Positions 7,087 through 16,685 of a stretch of DNA of 64,000 nucleotides are shown piece after piece. Positions within the stretch are counted from its first letter, which is position 1. The number at the start of each line of letters is the position of its first letter. The DNA is taken from the NCBI GenBank assembly GCA_016712525.1, contig JADJQX010000001.1:2565501-2629500 (forward strand), in the 5' to 3' direction. The notes beneath the pieces are model-generated. The model had not been told where the DNA came from. It ran no database searches and saw nothing but the letters and a program-made list of their open reading frames with translations. This DNA is from Myxococcales bacterium. GTDB taxonomy: Bacteria > Myxococcota_A > Polyangia > Polyangiales > Polyangiaceae. The position numbers and the translations under genes are program-made.

Positions 7087-8535
7087 GTGACCGCTGTCCC
7101 GTCTGCCCTGGCCCCCGCGGCCATCACGCCCCAAGTGCTCCGTGTCGCCGCCGTGTGGGGCACCACCGTCGTCGCGCTCCGCACCCTCGACCGCGGCCAG
7201 TCCTTCCGCCTCGGCGACGACAAGCTCTCCGAGCTCCCCATCCCCGACGGTGTCGAGATGAGCGCGCTCCCTCTGCAAGCGTCGCAGGGCGGATGGCTGC
7301 TCGACGCGCAGGGCGCTCGTTCCGGCCTCCTCATGCTGCGCGGGCGAAGCGAGGACCCGGCGCAAGTGGGGCGCACCGGCATGCCCGTGCCCGTGATGCC
7401 CGGCGACTACGGCCTCATCCAGTACGGCCAGTTCGCGATCTTCTTTCAGTACACGTCGCAGCCCATCGCGATATCGCAGATGCGGTGGCCCGAGCTCATG
7501 GTGATGCTCGCGATCGTGTCGAGCGCCACGTTCCACGGCGGCATCGTCGGCCTGTTGAAGACGCTCATGACCCCGGGGCCTCTCACGAAGCCCGTCGAGC
7601 TCTCGAGCCCCGAAGAGAACGCCGCTCGCTTCGCGCTCCAGCGCGCCGACCTCGAGGTCCCCCCGCCGCCGGCACCGGGCGTGGACCCGAACCCCGGCGG
7701 GAGCGGCGTGAAGGACCCGGGCGCCAAAGACAAAAAAGAGCAGGGCGGCGGCCAAAAGATGAAGGGCGCCGAGGGCAAGCTCGGCATGAACGGCCACGAA
7801 AAAGACACGAAGGTGCCCGGCGATCCCAAACCGAGCACGCACCTCGGCGGCCTCAGCGAGGTGCTCGACGGCGACACGGGCAAAGAGATCCAACACACCC
7901 TCAAGTCGATCAACACCGTGGCCGACGCGCTCGGCGGGTTGAAGAGCGAGAACATCGTGCTCGGCTCCGGGCCCGGTACGTCGCTCAAGGGAGGCGGCCC
8001 CGGTGGCGGCGGCACGGGCGCGGGCGTCGCGTTCGGCGCGGGCACGCTCCAGACGGGGTGGGGCCAAGGCAAAGGCGGTGGCTTCGGCAGCGGCTCGGGT
8101 GGCCCCGGTGGCAAGGGTACGGGCGGCAACGGCGCGGGCGGCTCGGGTGGTGGCACGGGCTCGGGCAACGGCACGGGCTCGGGCAACGGTGGACCCGGCG
8201 AGGCGAAGGTCGCCGTCGCTCCGGGAGCGGGCACGTCGAAGGGCGGGCTCTCCGCCGAGCAGATCCGTCGTGTGGTCGTCGCGCACACGGGCGCCCTCCG
8301 CGCTTGCTACGAGAGCGAGGCGCAGAAGAACCCCGGCCTCAAGGGCGGCGTCACCGTGGCGTGGAGCATCGACGCCTCGGGCTCGGTCGGCGGCGCGAGC
8401 GTCGCGAGCTCGTCGCTCGGTAACCCACGCGTCGAAGGGTGCGTCGTGCGCCAGGTGAAGTCGTGGCGCTTCCCCGCGGCCGACTCGCCCACGCAGGTCG
8501 CGGGCTACCCGTTCAAGTTCGGCATCGGCGGCTAG
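7087..8535 (+). CDS. AgmX/PglI C-terminal domain protein with FHA-like N-terminus
   Basis: A 482-residue protein from a GTG at 7087, preceded by GAGGAGG six bases upstream; the frame is open further back but without domain signal. The N-terminal 110 residues contain a beta-rich FHA-like stretch (FRLGDD near residue 40). A membrane span (ELMVMLAIVSSATFHGGIVGLL) follows at about 135-157. Then comes a long Pro/Gly/Lys-rich linker with GGG and GSG runs that probably crosses the periplasm, and a C-terminal TonB/AgmX-like domain (ALRACYESEAQKNPGLKGGV to the end). In Myxococcus, AgmX is linked to gliding motility; here only the family architecture can be claimed. No motility neighbours are present. 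Confidence 0.8.
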   Translation: MTAVPSALAPAAITPQVLRVAAVWGTTVVALRTLDRGQSFRLGDDKLSELPIPDGVEMSALPLQASQGGWLLDAQGARSGLLMLRGRSEDPAQVGRTGMPVPVMPGDYGLIQYGQFAIFFQYTSQPIAISQMRWPELMVMLAIVSSATFHGGIVGLLKTLMTPGPLTKPVELSSPEENAARFALQRADLEVPPPPAPGVDPNPGGSGVKDPGAKDKKEQGGGQKMKGAEGKLGMNGHEKDTKVPGDPKPSTHLGGLSEVLDGDTGKEIQHTLKSINTVADALGGLKSENIVLGSGPGTSLKGGGPGGGGTGAGVAFGAGTLQTGWGQGKGGGFGSGSGGPGGKGTGGNGAGGSGGGTGSGNGTGSGNGGPGEAKVAVAPGAGTSKGGLSAEQIRRVVVAHTGALRACYESEAQKNPGLKGGVTVAWSIDASGSVGGASVASSSLGNPRVEGCVVRQVKSWRFPAADSPTQVAGYPFKFGIGG

Positions 8536-8682
8536 TCAAGGATGAGCTGTCGTAAAGCTCTGATTTGAAACGACAATTTGGAGGTTTGGAAAAAAGATTA
8601 CTTGGGTGTAAGCTTGGCGCGCTCCGGATGGGCTGGTTCGGCATCGAACCGTAGACTCCCCCCTCCAGCCGTGCTCCACCCC

Positions 8683-9849
8683 ATGCCCCGCACCCGCTTC
8701 TCGAGCCTCTCCTCGTCCCTCGCCTTGGCCTGGACCATGGCGGCTGCGGTCGTGCTTCCCACGGCTGGCTGCAAGGAGAAGGCGTCGGCCGCGGAGCCCG
8801 CTCCTCCCACCGGTCCGAAGACGGTCAAGTTCGATCCCAAGGCGCTCGCTCGCCTCGGCGTGAAGGTCGACGTGGCCGGCGCGAAGACGGCCGAGAACGA
8901 CATCGAGGTGGCCGGCTCGCTCGAGTACAACCTCGAGCGTTACGCCGAGGTGGGCGTCATCCTCGACGGGCGCGTCTCGTCCATCCACGTGAAGGTGGGC
9001 GACGCCGTCAAGCGTGGCCAGCTCCTCGCCACGGTGGTCGTGCCTTCGATCGCGGCCGCGCAGGCCGATTTCGTGTCGGCCGAGGCCGCGGCGCGCATCG
9101 CCAAAGAGAACTCGGCGCGCGAAGAGGCCTTGCTCCAACGTGAGCTCACCACCGCCCGCGAGGCCGAGGTCGCCCGCGGCGAGGCCATCAAGACCCAAGC
9201 CGAGCTCGCCGCCGCCACGGCGAAGCTCCAGGCTTTCGGCGTCGCGCGGCCCTCCGGCACGGGCACCATCTCGGGCGCGGGGACGCTCACCCTCGCGTCC
9301 CCGATCGAGGGTGTCGTCGTGCGACGCGAGGCGGTGCTCGGCAAGTTCCTCCAACCCCAAGAGACGGCCTTCGTGATCGCCGACCCGCACTCGCTGCGAG
9401 CGTCGCTCAACGTGTACGAGCAAGACCTCGGCTACTTCAAGATCGGCTCCGAGACGACCATCACGTTCGATGCGCTCCCCGGCAAGGTCGTGAAGGGCAC
9501 GGTGCTCGTGGTCGAGCCGCAGGTCGGCAAGTCGAGCCGCACCGCGCGTGCCCTCATCGAGGTGCCGAACCACGACGGCGCGCTCCGGCCCGGTCTCTTC
9601 GTGCGCGCTTCCATCCCGCTCCCGCAAGAGGCGGGCGAGCACCTGCTCGTTCCTGCTTCTGCCGTGCAGCCCCTCGCCGATGACGACGTCGTCTTCGTGG
9701 AGCGCTCCGAGGGCGTGTTCGAGGTGAGGCGCGTCGAGGTGGCGCGGCGGACGCCGCAGGTCGTGACCCTCCGCGCGGGGGTGTCGAAGGGCGAGCGTAT
9801 CGTGGTCGCGGGCGGCTTCGTGCTGCGCGGCGAGGTCACGAAACAATGA
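8683..9849 (+). CDS. RND efflux periplasmic adaptor lipoprotein (CusB/CzcB-like)
   Basis: A 388-residue lipoprotein. The ATG at 8683 begins a signal peptide ending in the lipobox PTAGC. The mature part has a membrane-fusion layout: a first lipoyl half (GRVSSIHVKVGDAVKRGQLL), an alpha hairpin at about 130-185, a second half (ASPIEGVVVRREAVLGKFL), a beta-barrel and a C-terminal membrane-proximal domain. It lies 43 bp before the RND pump gene, forming an adaptor-pump operon. No His- or Met-rich metal-binding N-terminus is visible, so the exported ion cannot be named from this gene. Confidence 0.85.
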   Translation: MPRTRFSSLSSSLALAWTMAAAVVLPTAGCKEKASAAEPAPPTGPKTVKFDPKALARLGVKVDVAGAKTAENDIEVAGSLEYNLERYAEVGVILDGRVSSIHVKVGDAVKRGQLLATVVVPSIAAAQADFVSAEAAARIAKENSAREEALLQRELTTAREAEVARGEAIKTQAELAAATAKLQAFGVARPSGTGTISGAGTLTLASPIEGVVVRREAVLGKFLQPQETAFVIADPHSLRASLNVYEQDLGYFKIGSETTITFDALPGKVVKGTVLVVEPQVGKSSRTARALIEVPNHDGALRPGLFVRASIPLPQEAGEHLLVPASAVQPLADDDVVFVERSEGVFEVRRVEVARRTPQVVTLRAGVSKGERIVVAGGFVLRGEVTKQ

Positions 9850-9892
9850 ATCTTCCCGGGTACTTCCGGGGTAGCACCGAGGGTCTTCGGGC

Positions 9893-12800
9893 ATGAAAGC
9901 ACTCGTGCTCTGGGCGGCGCGAAACCCGCTCTTCTCGATCTTGATCGGGCTCATGTTCGTTGGCTTCGGAGTGGCCGCAGCGCGCTCGCTCCCGATCGAC
10001 GCCGTGCCCGACGTGACCAACGTGCAGGTGCAGGTGGTCACGCGAGCGTCGTCGCTCTCGGCGACCGAGGTCGAGGCGCAGATCACGCAGCCCATCGAGC
10101 GCGCCATGGCAGGCACTCCCGGCCTCGTCTCGTCGCGTAGCATCTCGAAGCTCGGCATCTCGATCGTGACCCTCGTCTTCACCGACGACGTCGACGTGTA
10201 TTTCGCACGCGCCCAGGTGAGCGAGCGCCTCACGGGCGTCCGCGACGACATTCCGCCGGAGCTCGGGCGGCCCGAGCTCGGCCCGGTCACCACGGCCCTC
10301 GGCGAGATCTACATGTTCGAGCTCCGGTCCGACTCGGGCCGCTCGAGCGAAGAGCTGCGCACCATGGTCGAGTGGCAGATCGCGCCGCGCCTGCGCCAGG
10401 TGCCGGGCGTGGTCGAGGTCGTCGGGTTCGGCGGCGCGCTCAAGCAGTACCGCGTCACGGTCGATCCGCCGCGGCTCGCCGCGCACGGCCTCTCGGTCGA
10501 CGACGTACGCGACGCGCTCCTCCGCGACAACCGCATCGCCGGGGGTGGCTTCGTCGAGCGCCACGGGGAGCAGGTCGTGCTCCGAGGAGACGGTCGTTTC
10601 CGCGGCCTCGAGGACATCGCCGAGACCATCGTCCATATCGACGACAAGGGCATCCCGGTGCGCATCGGCCAGCTCGGCGAGGTCGACACGGGCCCCGCGC
10701 TCCGCCAGGGAGCCATGACGCGCGACGGCCGGGGCGAGGTCGTCGGGGCCAGCGTGTACATGCTGAAGGGAAAAAATAGCCGTGAGGTGGTCTCGGCCAC
10801 CAAGGAGGCGATCGACCAGATTCGCCCGAGGCTGCCCGCCGGCGTGCGCATCGAGACGTATTACGATCGCTCCGAGTTCATCAACGACGTCATCCACACG
10901 ATCGGCAAGAACCTCACCGAGGGCGCCATCATCGTCATCGTGTGCCTCTTGCTCACGCTCGGCAGCATCCGCGCCGGCTTCCTCGTGGCGGGCGCGATCC
11001 CGTTCGCCATGCTCGTGGGCTTCATCGGCCTCTCGCTCGTCGGCTACAGCGGCAACGTCATGTCCCTCGGCGCGATCGACTTCGGCATCGTCGTCGAGGG
11101 TGCGGTCGTCGCCGTGGAGCACGCCATGGCCCACGGCGCGAGCGAGCCCGAGCGCGCCATTCGTCGCCGGCGCATCACCCAGGCCGTGGCCGAGGTCGCG
11201 AAGCCGGCCGTGTTCGGCGTGGTCATCACGGTGCTCACGTTCTTGCCCTTGCTCAGCCTCGAGGACGTCGAGGGCAAGATGTTCCGCCCCGTCGTCGTCT
11301 CGCTGTGCTTCATGCTGCTCGGGGCGCTCATCTACGCGCTCGTCATCATCCCGGCCATCGCGCCTCGCTTCCTCAAGATCAAGTCGGCCGAGGATCCGTG
11401 GCTCATTCGCCAGGCGCGCCGCGCCTACGTGCCCGCGGTCGACTTCGCCATGGCGCGCCCGAAGACGGTGATCGCCGGCTCGTTCGCGCTCACGGCGCTC
11501 ATGCTCGGCTCGGGCGCCACCATGGGCGCCGAGTTCCTCCCGCGCATCTTCGAAGGCGCCTTCGCGATCGACGCGACGCGCCCGCCGTCGACCTCGCTCG
11601 AGCAGGCCGTGGCCCTCGCCAAAGAGACGGAGCTCGCCTTGAAGGAGTCTCCCGAGGTCGTCACCGTCGTGAACCGCATCGGTCGGCCCGAGGGCGCCGT
11701 CGACATGGCCGGCCCCGAGTCGAGCGACGTGTTCGTCATCTTGAAGCCGCGCAAAGAGTGGCGAAAGGGCCTCATGCCCGACGCGCTCGCCCAAGAGCTC
11801 TCCGATCGCGTCGACGCGCGTGTGCCCGCTACGCTCTCGGCGTTCTCGCAGCCCATCGAGATGCGCGTGAACGATCTCATCGCCGGCGTGAAGAGCGACG
11901 TCGCCATCAAGGTCTTCGGTGACGACCTCGCGACCATGGTCGAGACGGCCGACGCCATCCGCCGCACGATCTCGACCGTGCCCGGCGCGGCCGACGTGAA
12001 GATGGAAGCCATCAACGGCCTGCCCTCGCTGCGCGTCGAGGTCGACCGCATGCGCGCGGGCCGGCTGGGTGTACCCACGTCCTCGGTGCTCGACGTGCTC
12101 GCCATGGCCCGCGCCGGATTGCCCGTCGGGCGTGTCCGCGAGGGGGAGCGTGTGTTCGACCTCGTGTTGCGGGTCGGCGGCGAAAAGACCGAGGACGAAG
12201 GTGACCTTCGCCACCTCCCCATCACCACATCGTCGCACACCATCGTACCGCTCGAGAGCGTCGCCAAGGTCTCGGAAGAAAAGACGATCGTGCAGGTCGG
12301 GCGTGAGCAGATGCGCCGGCGCGTGGTGGTCCAAGCGAACGTGCGCGGGCGCGACGTGGTCGGCTTCGTGAAAGAGGCCCAAGAGAAGTGCGCCGCCCTG
12401 AAGACCCAGAAGTCGGTCGAGGTCGTGTGGGGTGGCCAGTTCCAGAACTTCAACCGCGCGAAGACGCGGCTCTCGCTCGTCGTCCCGATCTCGCTCGCGA
12501 TCATCGCGCTCATGCTCGTCGTCATGTTCGGGAGCGCGCGGTACACGGCCGTGACGGTGCTGAATCTGCCGTTCGCCATCGCCGGCGGGGTGTTCGCGCT
12601 CGTCATCCGCGGGCTCCCGTTCAGCATCCCCGCGGGCGTCGGGTTCATCGCGCTCGCCGGCGTGTCGGTCATGACGGGCATCGTCATGACGACCAACCTG
12701 CTCCAAATCAAAGACGTGCACGACGTGACCGAGCGCGTCCGCAAGGCGGCCCTCTTGTCGCTGCGCGCGCCTTTGTCCACGGCCCTCGTCGCGGCCATCG

Positions 12801-13036
12801 GCTTCATCCCGGCCGCCATCTCGTCCGGCACGGGCTCCGAGGTCCAGAAGCCGCTCGCCACCGTCGTCATCGGTGGCCTCATCATCGCCATGCTCGTCTC
12901 GATGGTGGCCCTCCCGGCTATGCTCCTCCTCGTCGCCCGACAGCAGCAGGCCTCGGGCGCCGATCGCCGCGAGAACGACGACGACGAGCACGATGGCGAG
13001 CGCCACGCCGACGACCACGGCCACCACGGTCACTGA
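9893..13036 (+). CDS. Heavy-metal RND efflux transporter (CusA/CzcA family)
   Basis: A full-length inner-membrane proton-driven pump of 1047 residues. It begins with the typical NPLFSILIGLMFVGFG helix and LPIDAVPDVTNVQVQV, and has two repeated halves, each with a membrane bundle and a large periplasmic loop. The fourth transmembrane helix reads GAIDFGIVVEGAVVAVEH: the first Asp and final Glu of the CzcA proton-relay triad are kept, but the middle Asp is Glu. The C-terminus is rich in His, Asp and Glu (HADDHGHHGH), plausibly metal-binding. No outer-membrane partner gene is adjacent, so it may use a TolC encoded elsewhere. Confidence 0.9.
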   Translation: MKALVLWAARNPLFSILIGLMFVGFGVAAARSLPIDAVPDVTNVQVQVVTRASSLSATEVEAQITQPIERAMAGTPGLVSSRSISKLGISIVTLVFTDDVDVYFARAQVSERLTGVRDDIPPELGRPELGPVTTALGEIYMFELRSDSGRSSEELRTMVEWQIAPRLRQVPGVVEVVGFGGALKQYRVTVDPPRLAAHGLSVDDVRDALLRDNRIAGGGFVERHGEQVVLRGDGRFRGLEDIAETIVHIDDKGIPVRIGQLGEVDTGPALRQGAMTRDGRGEVVGASVYMLKGKNSREVVSATKEAIDQIRPRLPAGVRIETYYDRSEFINDVIHTIGKNLTEGAIIVIVCLLLTLGSIRAGFLVAGAIPFAMLVGFIGLSLVGYSGNVMSLGAIDFGIVVEGAVVAVEHAMAHGASEPERAIRRRRITQAVAEVAKPAVFGVVITVLTFLPLLSLEDVEGKMFRPVVVSLCFMLLGALIYALVIIPAIAPRFLKIKSAEDPWLIRQARRAYVPAVDFAMARPKTVIAGSFALTALMLGSGATMGAEFLPRIFEGAFAIDATRPPSTSLEQAVALAKETELALKESPEVVTVVNRIGRPEGAVDMAGPESSDVFVILKPRKEWRKGLMPDALAQELSDRVDARVPATLSAFSQPIEMRVNDLIAGVKSDVAIKVFGDDLATMVETADAIRRTISTVPGAADVKMEAINGLPSLRVEVDRMRAGRLGVPTSSVLDVLAMARAGLPVGRVREGERVFDLVLRVGGEKTEDEGDLRHLPITTSSHTIVPLESVAKVSEEKTIVQVGREQMRRRVVVQANVRGRDVVGFVKEAQEKCAALKTQKSVEVVWGGQFQNFNRAKTRLSLVVPISLAIIALMLVVMFGSARYTAVTVLNLPFAIAGGVFALVIRGLPFSIPAGVGFIALAGVSVMTGIVMTTNLLQIKDVHDVTERVRKAALLSLRAPLSTALVAAIGFIPAAISSGTGSEVQKPLATVVIGGLIIAMLVSMVALPAMLLLVARQQQASGADRRENDDDEHDGERHADDHGHHGH

Positions 13037-13201
13037 GACGGGCGGCTGCCACGAGCGCGTGGGCTAGACGATTCGTCGTCGGCCACGGAGCTCGAGCGGC
13101 TGCCACGAGCGTAGGAAGGAGTTCGACGACAGCCTCCTGCGCCGAGGGTCGAAGGTTCGCGCAGAGCTCCTGATCTCCTCGCGGAGACGAGCGCGAGCGC
13201 C

Positions 13202-13238
13202 AAAAAGACGGAGGGCCCGCCCTCTCGGACGAGCCCTC
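13202..13238 (-). terminator. Probable terminator after the papain-like protease gene
   Basis: On the minus strand GAGGGC pairs with GCCCTC across a 16-base interior that can itself fold, followed after three bases by TTTTT. It lies in the gap between the convergent pump and protease genes. Confidence 0.5.
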
Positions 13239-13264
13239 ACGGAGCGTCACGGTTCGTGGGGTCG

Positions 13265-14686
13265 TCAGCCGCCGGTGCGGGTCCGCGCGCCGGCCGCCGT
13301 GGAGCAGCCGTTGTTCGGGCGGGTGTCGTCGGGGCAGATGACCGCGCACTTCATCGTGCCGAGGTCGACGAGCTCGTCCCAGTCGCAGTCGTCGTCGGTG
13401 ATGGCGGTGGGCGCGGCCTGACCGCCGAGCTTCACGCGGAAGGCGTAGTGCATCATGGTCTTGACCATGCTCTCGTTCACCCACGCGTAGCCGCCGTCGC
13501 CCCAGGTGGTGCCCCACGAGTTGTGGATCAGGTACTCGCGCTTGCCCTGGGCGTTCTCGCGGTAGCCGCTCATGGTCACCGCGTGGCCACCCGAGATCTC
13601 GGACTGGGTCCAGTCTTGGATGACGAAGTTCTTCATCTTGCTGTTCGACCACTTGGAGCCGTCGATCTTCATCGCGATCCAGAGGTCGGCGCCCGAGGCG
13701 AGCGCGGCCTGGAGCTCTTCCACGTCCGGCGGGAGCGTCTTGAGCTGCTCGATCGCCTCGATCTTGAAGAGGCCGTTCTGCGTCGCCTTGTTCAGGTTCG
13801 CGACGTAGGTCGAGTCTTGGCGGGCGGTGCCCTCCTTCACGCCGTACGTCGAGCCGCAGTCCTCGTACTGCGGAGACGCCATTTTGCAGGCCTCTTTTCC
13901 GCTGTAGGGCCAGTTGGTCCACGACGTGATCGACTGCCCGAGGTTCGAGTCGCCGGCGGCCGACATCTTCGGGATCGCGTAGAACGACCAGATGTGCGAC
14001 GGGGAGCTCGACTCTTGCTGCTGGCCGGAGCGCTTGATGCCGTTGTCGAGGGTGGACGAGAGCGCGAACGCCGTGCACGAGCCGACGTAGCCCTGGTTCT
14101 TGATGGGGCCCTCGAGGTTCTCGGTGCGGTGGTCGACGAGCTTGGGGAAGCTCCCGCCGACCGTGCCCGAAGCCGCGGCCTCGTTGCCAGACGGGCGAGC
14201 GGCGCGCTCACCGCCAGGGGCGGGCTGCGCGGGCACCTCGTTCATCTTGAGGCGCGGGGCGATGGCGCCGCCCGCTCCGAGCTTGGCCTGGAAGGGCTTG
14301 GTCGCGAGCTTGCCCTGCTTGGCGAGGCGCAGCTTGGCGGCGCCGAAGTGCTTCTTGGCGCGGAGGAGCGGGCTCGTGTCGAGGTGGCAGTCGATCCGCA
14401 CCCACACGCCGGGCGAGATCTCGGTGGGGCCACAGGCCTTGGGCTGTCGGCTGCGGATGTCTTGCAGCTTCTGCATGTTCATCGGGTCGGCCACCCCGGA
14501 GAACGGCACGATCGGCGCGGAGTGCACCGCGCGCCCGCCGAAGGGGTTCCCCGAAGCGGGAGCGGGAGCCGCGGGAGCCGGCGTGCTGGGCTGCCCGCCC
14601 TTCATTTTCGTCACCATCTGGGCCTGAGCCCCGCCGGCGATGAGGAGGGAAAGCGTTGCCGCCATACCGAAGACCACGTTTCTCAT
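13265..14686 (-). CDS. Secreted C1A (papain-like) cysteine peptidase
   Basis: A 473-residue exported protease. A signal peptide (FGMAATLSLLIAGGAQA) is followed by a pro-region of about 160 residues. The catalytic domain starts at LVDHRTENLEGPIKNQG: oxyanion Gln in IKNQG, catalytic Cys in GSCTAFAL, His in GGHAVTMSGY and Asn in HNSWGTTWGDGGYAWV. Trp normally follows the active-site Cys (GSCWAFA); here it is Thr. A short Cys-containing C-terminal tail follows the domain. The start has AGAGAGG just upstream. It is a single gene, convergent with the RND operon and divergent from ftsE. Confidence 0.88.
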   Translation of the reverse strand: MRNVVFGMAATLSLLIAGGAQAQMVTKMKGGQPSTPAPAAPAPASGNPFGGRAVHSAPIVPFSGVADPMNMQKLQDIRSRQPKACGPTEISPGVWVRIDCHLDTSPLLRAKKHFGAAKLRLAKQGKLATKPFQAKLGAGGAIAPRLKMNEVPAQPAPGGERAARPSGNEAAASGTVGGSFPKLVDHRTENLEGPIKNQGYVGSCTAFALSSTLDNGIKRSGQQQESSSPSHIWSFYAIPKMSAAGDSNLGQSITSWTNWPYSGKEACKMASPQYEDCGSTYGVKEGTARQDSTYVANLNKATQNGLFKIEAIEQLKTLPPDVEELQAALASGADLWIAMKIDGSKWSNSKMKNFVIQDWTQSEISGGHAVTMSGYRENAQGKREYLIHNSWGTTWGDGGYAWVNESMVKTMMHYAFRVKLGGQAAPTAITDDDCDWDELVDLGTMKCAVICPDDTRPNNGCSTAAGARTRTGG

Positions 14687-14904
14687 GCGACCTCTCTGTT
14701 TGGCCCTTCAGGCTAACCTGGTTTCGGGGGTGCCGGGGGGGCAAGGACGGACGACACAGCAAAAGACTGCCCTTTTCGGGCCTTATTCACCGCCGGGCGA
14801 GCCCATCTCCCAACGTGTTGAAATCGTGGGGTAAAATCTTTTGGTACGGGCGGCGTTCGGCCGAAAACTTGGTCCCCCCGGGCGGACCCTGGTACCGCCG
14901 AAGC

Positions 14905-15699
14905 ATGGCCCGAATGGACGAAGATCGGTCGTTCAAACCCATGCTCCGAGCCGGGACACGCTTCGCGCGTGACGCGGCTCAGCGCCCGGTCTTGATGTTC
15001 GAGGACGTGTTCAAGTCGTACCGGCCGGGCGCGCCCGTGCTCCGCGGCATGAACCTCATCATCGAGCGCGGGGAGTTCGTGTTCATCACCGGGCCGAGCG
15101 GCTCGGGCAAGAGCACGCTCCTGCGCCTGCTCTACCGCGCCGAGCGCGTCGACGACGGGCGCATCCTGTTCATGGGGCGCGACGTGGCTCGCCTCCGCGA
15201 GGACTCGGTGCCGTTCCTCCGCCGCAACATCGGCGTCGTGTTCCAAGACTTCAAGCTCGTCTCGTCGTGGACGGTCTTCGAGAACGTGGCCATCACGCTC
15301 GAGGTCATCGGCGTCGCGCCTCGCCTCATCAAGACCCGCGTCGGCGAGGCCCTCGAGCGCGTCGGCCTCACGGGCCGCGGCGGCGACCTCGCCGGGGTCC
15401 TCTCGGGCGGCGAGCAGCAGCGCGTGGCCGTGGCGCGCGCCATCGTCGGGGAGCCCGCGCTCATCTTGGCCGACGAGCCCACCGGCAACCTCGACCCCCA
15501 GCTCGCGATCGACATCTTGGGCCTCTTCGAGGAGGTCCACGAGCAGGGCACCACGGTGCTCTTCGCCACGCACGACCGCACGCTCCTCGATCAGCGCCCG
15601 CGCCGCATCATCGTGCTCGACGAGGGCAAGGCGATCGACGTGCCCTCGGGCGTCGCTACGCCCGACGAGCCCATGTACGACAACGAGCTCCCGCTCTGA
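14905..15699 (+). CDS. ftsE: Cell division ATP-binding protein FtsE
   Basis: An ABC ATPase with Walker A GPSGSGKSTLL, Q-loop VVFQDFKL, signature LSGGEQQRVAVARA, Walker B LILADEPTGNLD and H-loop ATHD. FtsEX gates peptidoglycan hydrolases at the division site. From the ATG at 14905 the protein is 264 residues, about 30 longer than typical FtsE; the ATG at 14995 (MFEDVFKSYRPG) would give the usual length but has no obvious ribosome site, so the start is open. It is the first gene of ftsE-ftsX-envC-like, with 93 bp to ftsX. Confidence 0.9.
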   Translation: MARMDEDRSFKPMLRAGTRFARDAAQRPVLMFEDVFKSYRPGAPVLRGMNLIIERGEFVFITGPSGSGKSTLLRLLYRAERVDDGRILFMGRDVARLREDSVPFLRRNIGVVFQDFKLVSSWTVFENVAITLEVIGVAPRLIKTRVGEALERVGLTGRGGDLAGVLSGGEQQRVAVARAIVGEPALILADEPTGNLDPQLAIDILGLFEEVHEQGTTVLFATHDRTLLDQRPRRIIVLDEGKAIDVPSGVATPDEPMYDNELPL

Positions 15700-15792
15700 T
15701 CTTCGCCTCTCGCCCTTCGTGACCGCCACGCATTGACCCGACGCCGGCCGAACCGCACCTCGCGGACCCTCGGCCGAGGAGAGCCTCCGTCC

Positions 15793-16683
15793 ATGATCGA
15801 CGCTTCCATCAGCACGACGCGCCGCGCCCGCCGCGGGATGCTCCGCGAGTGGCGCCTTCACGCCCTGAGCGTGTTCTCGCTCGCCGTCGCCTTCGTGTGC
15901 CTCGGCGCGGCTCTCTTGGTGGTCACGAACCTCCGCGCGATCGAGGAGCGCTGGGCCCACGCCGGGCGAGCCTCGGTCTACTTGAAGGACGGCGCCACCC
16001 AAGAGGACATCGACGACCTCAAGAAGGCGCTCGAGAAGGTCCCCGGGATCATCGCCGTGAAGTACGTCTCGTCGGGCCAGGCCCGCGGCGACTTCGGCAA
16101 GGTCGAGGCCGCGCAGAAGGGCGAGCTCGCGGCCCTCCCGGTCGAGGCGTTCCCCTCGTCGCTCGAGGTCGAGGTCCGCCCCGACATGGGCGACGCCGAG
16201 CTCGAGGCCACGGTGAACAAGCTCCGTCAGATCCCCGCGGTCGAGGACGTCGAGACGTACCAGGTGTGGACGGCGCGGCTCTCCAAGCTCGTTCGTGGTG
16301 GCGTCACCGCCGCCGTGCTGCTCGCCGTGGTCGTGTTCACGTCGGTGCTCGCGGTCGTCGGCTCGACGATCCGCCTCGCCCTCCAGCGCCGCAAGACCGA
16401 GGTCGAGGTGCTGAAGCTCGTCGGCGCGACCGACCGCTTCGTGAAGGGGCCCTTCTTGCTCGAGGGGAGCGCACAAGGTGCGATGGGCGCGCTCGGGGCG
16501 ATCGTGCTGCTCGCGGTGCTCTTCTTCGTCGTCCGCGGCCGGCTCGACGGAGAGCTCGCGCTGCTCGTCGGCGTGGAGCCCTCGTTCCTCCCCTGGCACG
16601 TCGCGCTCGGCATGGTGCTCACCGGGGGCCTGCTCGGCATGACCGCCGCGTCGCTCGGCCTCCGCAAGCTCGTCACGGTGTGA
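15793..16683 (+). CDS. ftsX: Cell division protein FtsX
   Basis: A 296-residue permease-like protein. A short cytoplasmic N-terminus leads to the first membrane span (about 25-47), a periplasmic domain of about 110 residues (ASVYLKDGATQEDIDDLKKA and onwards), then three more spans with the conserved cytoplasmic segment EVEVLKLVGATDRFVKGPF. The start at 15793 is preceded by GAGGAG. It works with FtsE to drive a periplasmic hydrolase activator, and the next gene, 2 bp downstream, encodes the likely partner. Confidence 0.92.
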   Translation: MIDASISTTRRARRGMLREWRLHALSVFSLAVAFVCLGAALLVVTNLRAIEERWAHAGRASVYLKDGATQEDIDDLKKALEKVPGIIAVKYVSSGQARGDFGKVEAAQKGELAALPVEAFPSSLEVEVRPDMGDAELEATVNKLRQIPAVEDVETYQVWTARLSKLVRGGVTAAVLLAVVVFTSVLAVVGSTIRLALQRRKTEVEVLKLVGATDRFVKGPFLLEGSAQGAMGALGAIVLLAVLFFVVRGRLDGELALLVGVEPSFLPWHVALGMVLTGGLLGMTAASLGLRKLVTV

Positions 16684-16685
16684 GC

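Noticed and set aside
9836..13033. A 1065-codon open frame antisense to the RND pump
   Set aside because: Rich in Asp, Arg and His with no domain signal; it mirrors the codon bias of the clear pump gene on the other strand.
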